This document shows, in pieces, positions 7,496 to 8,671 of a DNA stretch of 8,671 nucleotides. Below the pieces are notes generated by a model. It was not told where the DNA came from. It did no database searches and was given only the letters and a program-made list of their open reading frames with translations. Within the stretch, counting starts at the first letter, position 1; every line of letters begins with the position of its first letter. Source of the stretch: Flavobacteriia bacterium (GTDB taxonomy: Bacteria > Bacteroidota > Bacteroidia > Flavobacteriales > Flavobacteriaceae); NCBI GenBank assembly GCA_011330545.1, contig DRQI01000210.1, positions 1-8,671 on the forward strand, written 5' to 3'. The position numbers were made by a program, and so were the translations under genes.

Positions 7496-8413
7496 ATGAA
7501 GATACACATATTATCAGTAGGGGAAAACATCTATTCAACGCAACGGCTCGTTGATGAAGCTGAAAACAGGGGGCATCATGTGCGTGTAATTAACCACACA
7601 AAATGCTCTGTGAAATTAGGAAAAGGAAGGCCCCAAATTATTTTCGAAGGCCGAAATATAATCAATGACCCCGATGTCATTATCCCTAGAATAGGGGCTT
7701 CGGTGAGTCGGCATGGTGCAGCTATCGTTAAAGAATTTGAAATGAATGGTGTATTTAGTACCGCCCGGTCATTGGGTATTTTGAGGGCACAAAATAAAGT
7801 ACGTACCCTACAAATTATGAATAGAAAAAATATTCCTATCCCACAGACGGTTTTTTCTATCAATCCGAGAAATATCGATGAACAAATAGAATTACTTGGT
7901 GGCCCGCCGGTAATTATAAAATTACAAGAAGGCACTCAGGGCTTGGGGGTTATTTTGGCAGAATCTAAAAAATCGGCAAAGTCAATTATGGATACCTTCT
8001 ATAATATGAATACTAGTATTATGCTACAAGAATTTGTTGAAGAATCTAATGGTGAAGATATTAGGGCTATTGTAGTGGGTAGAAAAGTAGTAGCCGCCAT
8101 GAAGCGAAAAGGTGAAAAGGGTGAATTTCGCTCAAATATTCACAGAGGCGGCACCGGTGAAAGTGTACAATTATCAGAAAAAGAAAAAAAAATTGCCTTA
8201 CGAGCCACACAATATTTAAGTTTGCCTGTGGCCGGAGTAGACATGATTCGCTCTCAAAGAGGGCCGCTGCTCATTGAAGTAAATGCATCACCCGGGTTTC
8301 AAGGGATAGAAGCCTTTACCAAAGTAAATGTAGCAGCACACGTTATTAAACTTTTAGAAACCAATGTTCGACAAAAATTTCAAAAACGAACTCGTAGAAA
8401 TTCGAGGAAATAA
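7496..8413 (+). CDS. rimK: RimK-type ATP-grasp glutamate ligase (ribosomal protein S6 modification enzyme family)
   Basis: This ATP-grasp ligase is closely similar along its whole length to E. coli RimK, which adds glutamates to the C-terminus of ribosomal protein S6. It is 305 residues against about 300. Landmarks are the N-terminal KIHILS strand, PRIG (64-67), ATP-contact lysines Lys101 and Lys142, the flexible EGTQGLGV loop (145-152), GEDIR (186-190), FRSNIHRGG (211-219), and the metal ligands Asp249, Glu261 and Asn263 in GVDM and LIEVNASPG. The C-terminus is a strongly basic tail (294-305, six Arg and three Lys) whose codons overlap the next gene. It sits 19 bases after the hydrolase/OsmC fusion and overlaps the AspA-like gene by 50 bases, so the three are probably co-transcribed. 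S6 is the default substrate by family; relatives ligate glutamate to small molecules or other proteins, so another acceptor is possible. Confidence 0.93.
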   Translation: MKIHILSVGENIYSTQRLVDEAENRGHHVRVINHTKCSVKLGKGRPQIIFEGRNIINDPDVIIPRIGASVSRHGAAIVKEFEMNGVFSTARSLGILRAQNKVRTLQIMNRKNIPIPQTVFSINPRNIDEQIELLGGPPVIIKLQEGTQGLGVILAESKKSAKSIMDTFYNMNTSIMLQEFVEESNGEDIRAIVVGRKVVAAMKRKGEKGEFRSNIHRGGTGESVQLSEKEKKIALRATQYLSLPVAGVDMIRSQRGPLLIEVNASPGFQGIEAFTKVNVAAHVIKLLETNVRQKFQKRTRRNSRK

Positions 8414-8671
8414 AATCGGGTTAGGCGAGTCTAAACTGATTAAAATTCCTATTGACCGATTGCCCACAGGTACATTGATAGAAATTCCGGTTTATATCTT
8501 TAACGGAAAAGAAGCCGGCCCAACCATTTTATTACAGGGTGGCTTACATGGCGATGAAGTGAATAGTGTTGAGTTAATTAGAAGGATGCTGATAGATAAG
8601 AGTTATAAAATTTACAAAGGCTGTGTTATTGTAGTACCTTTATTGAATGTATTTGGCTTTTTAAACTTTTC
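8364..8671 (+). CDS. Succinylglutamate desuccinylase/aspartoacylase-family zinc hydrolase (5' part only)
   Basis: The first 102 codons are present and the gene runs off the right edge. The protein belongs to the AspA/AstE branch of the M14 metallocarboxypeptidase-like fold, which hydrolyses N-acyl amino acids (N-acetylaspartate, N-succinylglutamate) with one zinc. Visible evidence is the N-terminal region RLPTGTLIEIPVYIFNGKE, typical of this family, then the zinc motif GGLHGDE with His62 and Glu65, followed by the VIVVPLLNVFGF strand. The remaining zinc histidine and catalytic glutamate should lie beyond the window. The ATG at 8364-8366 lies inside the rimK end, giving a 50-base overlap; the next in-frame ATG (8585) is after the zinc motif, so the early start is needed. 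Placement directly behind rimK suggests it acts on the RimK product or substrate, which is inference. Family assignment is strong; exact substrate is open. Confidence 0.88.
   Translation, partial: MFDKNFKNELVEIRGNKIGLGESKLIKIPIDRLPTGTLIEIPVYIFNGKEAGPTILLQGGLHGDEVNSVELIRRMLIDKSYKIYKGCVIVVPLLNVFGFLNF

Noticed and set aside
7576..7935. 119-codon minus-strand ORF inside rimK
   Set aside because: Antisense to a fully conserved RimK; no independent start signals or domain.

Overview
The window is AT-rich DNA that looks like a Bacteroidota genome, most likely Flavobacteriia. Four things point there: two exact TAnnTTTG -7 promoter boxes of the Bacteroidota type, little use of Shine-Dalgarno sites, a signal peptide ending in Ala-Gln, and a three-gene sdhCAB locus with a single large cytochrome b558 subunit. 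The assignment is inferred from sequence style and gene content; there is no rRNA or other taxonomic marker.

Layout. On the minus strand, from the left edge: a PLP-dependent aminotransferase of the methionine/kynurenine aminotransferase type, truncated at its C-terminus by the window edge (1-1049); a gene-poor stretch (1050-1364); a PAP2-family phosphatase with a signal peptide but no standard start codon at its natural N-terminus (1365-2093); a 450-base non-coding stretch with one good promoter box (2094-2543); then sdhB, sdhA and sdhC (2544-5994), transcribed right to left from a promoter just upstream of sdhC. On the plus strand, diverging from sdhC across 273 bases: an alpha/beta-hydrolase fused to an OsmC domain (6268-7476), a RimK-type ATP-grasp glutamate ligase (7496-8413), and the first 102 codons of an aspartoacylase/succinylglutamate desuccinylase-type zinc hydrolase, whose start lies inside the rimK end (8364 to the right edge).

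How the genes work together. sdhCAB encodes a complete succinate:quinone oxidoreductase of the di-heme, single-anchor type, linking the TCA cycle to the quinone pool; all flavin, iron-sulfur and likely haem ligands are visible. The plus-strand genes are packed like an operon (19 bases between the first two, a 50-base overlap between the last two). RimK-type enzymes add glutamate to a protein or small-molecule carboxylate, and AspA/AstE-type enzymes hydrolyse N-acyl amino-acid bonds, so the pair could be a make/remove couple; the OsmC domain suggests a thiol-peroxide link. That coupling is inference.

Most of the window is ordinary core metabolism. The points worth a second look are the non-AUG start (or lost start codon) of the PAP2 gene, the OsmC-fusion/rimK/AspA-like operon, the 31-base inverted repeat between the divergent transcription units, and a hairpin-forming palindrome between sdhC and sdhA. 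I did not find an evident undescribed system, mobile element, CRISPR array or RNA gene.
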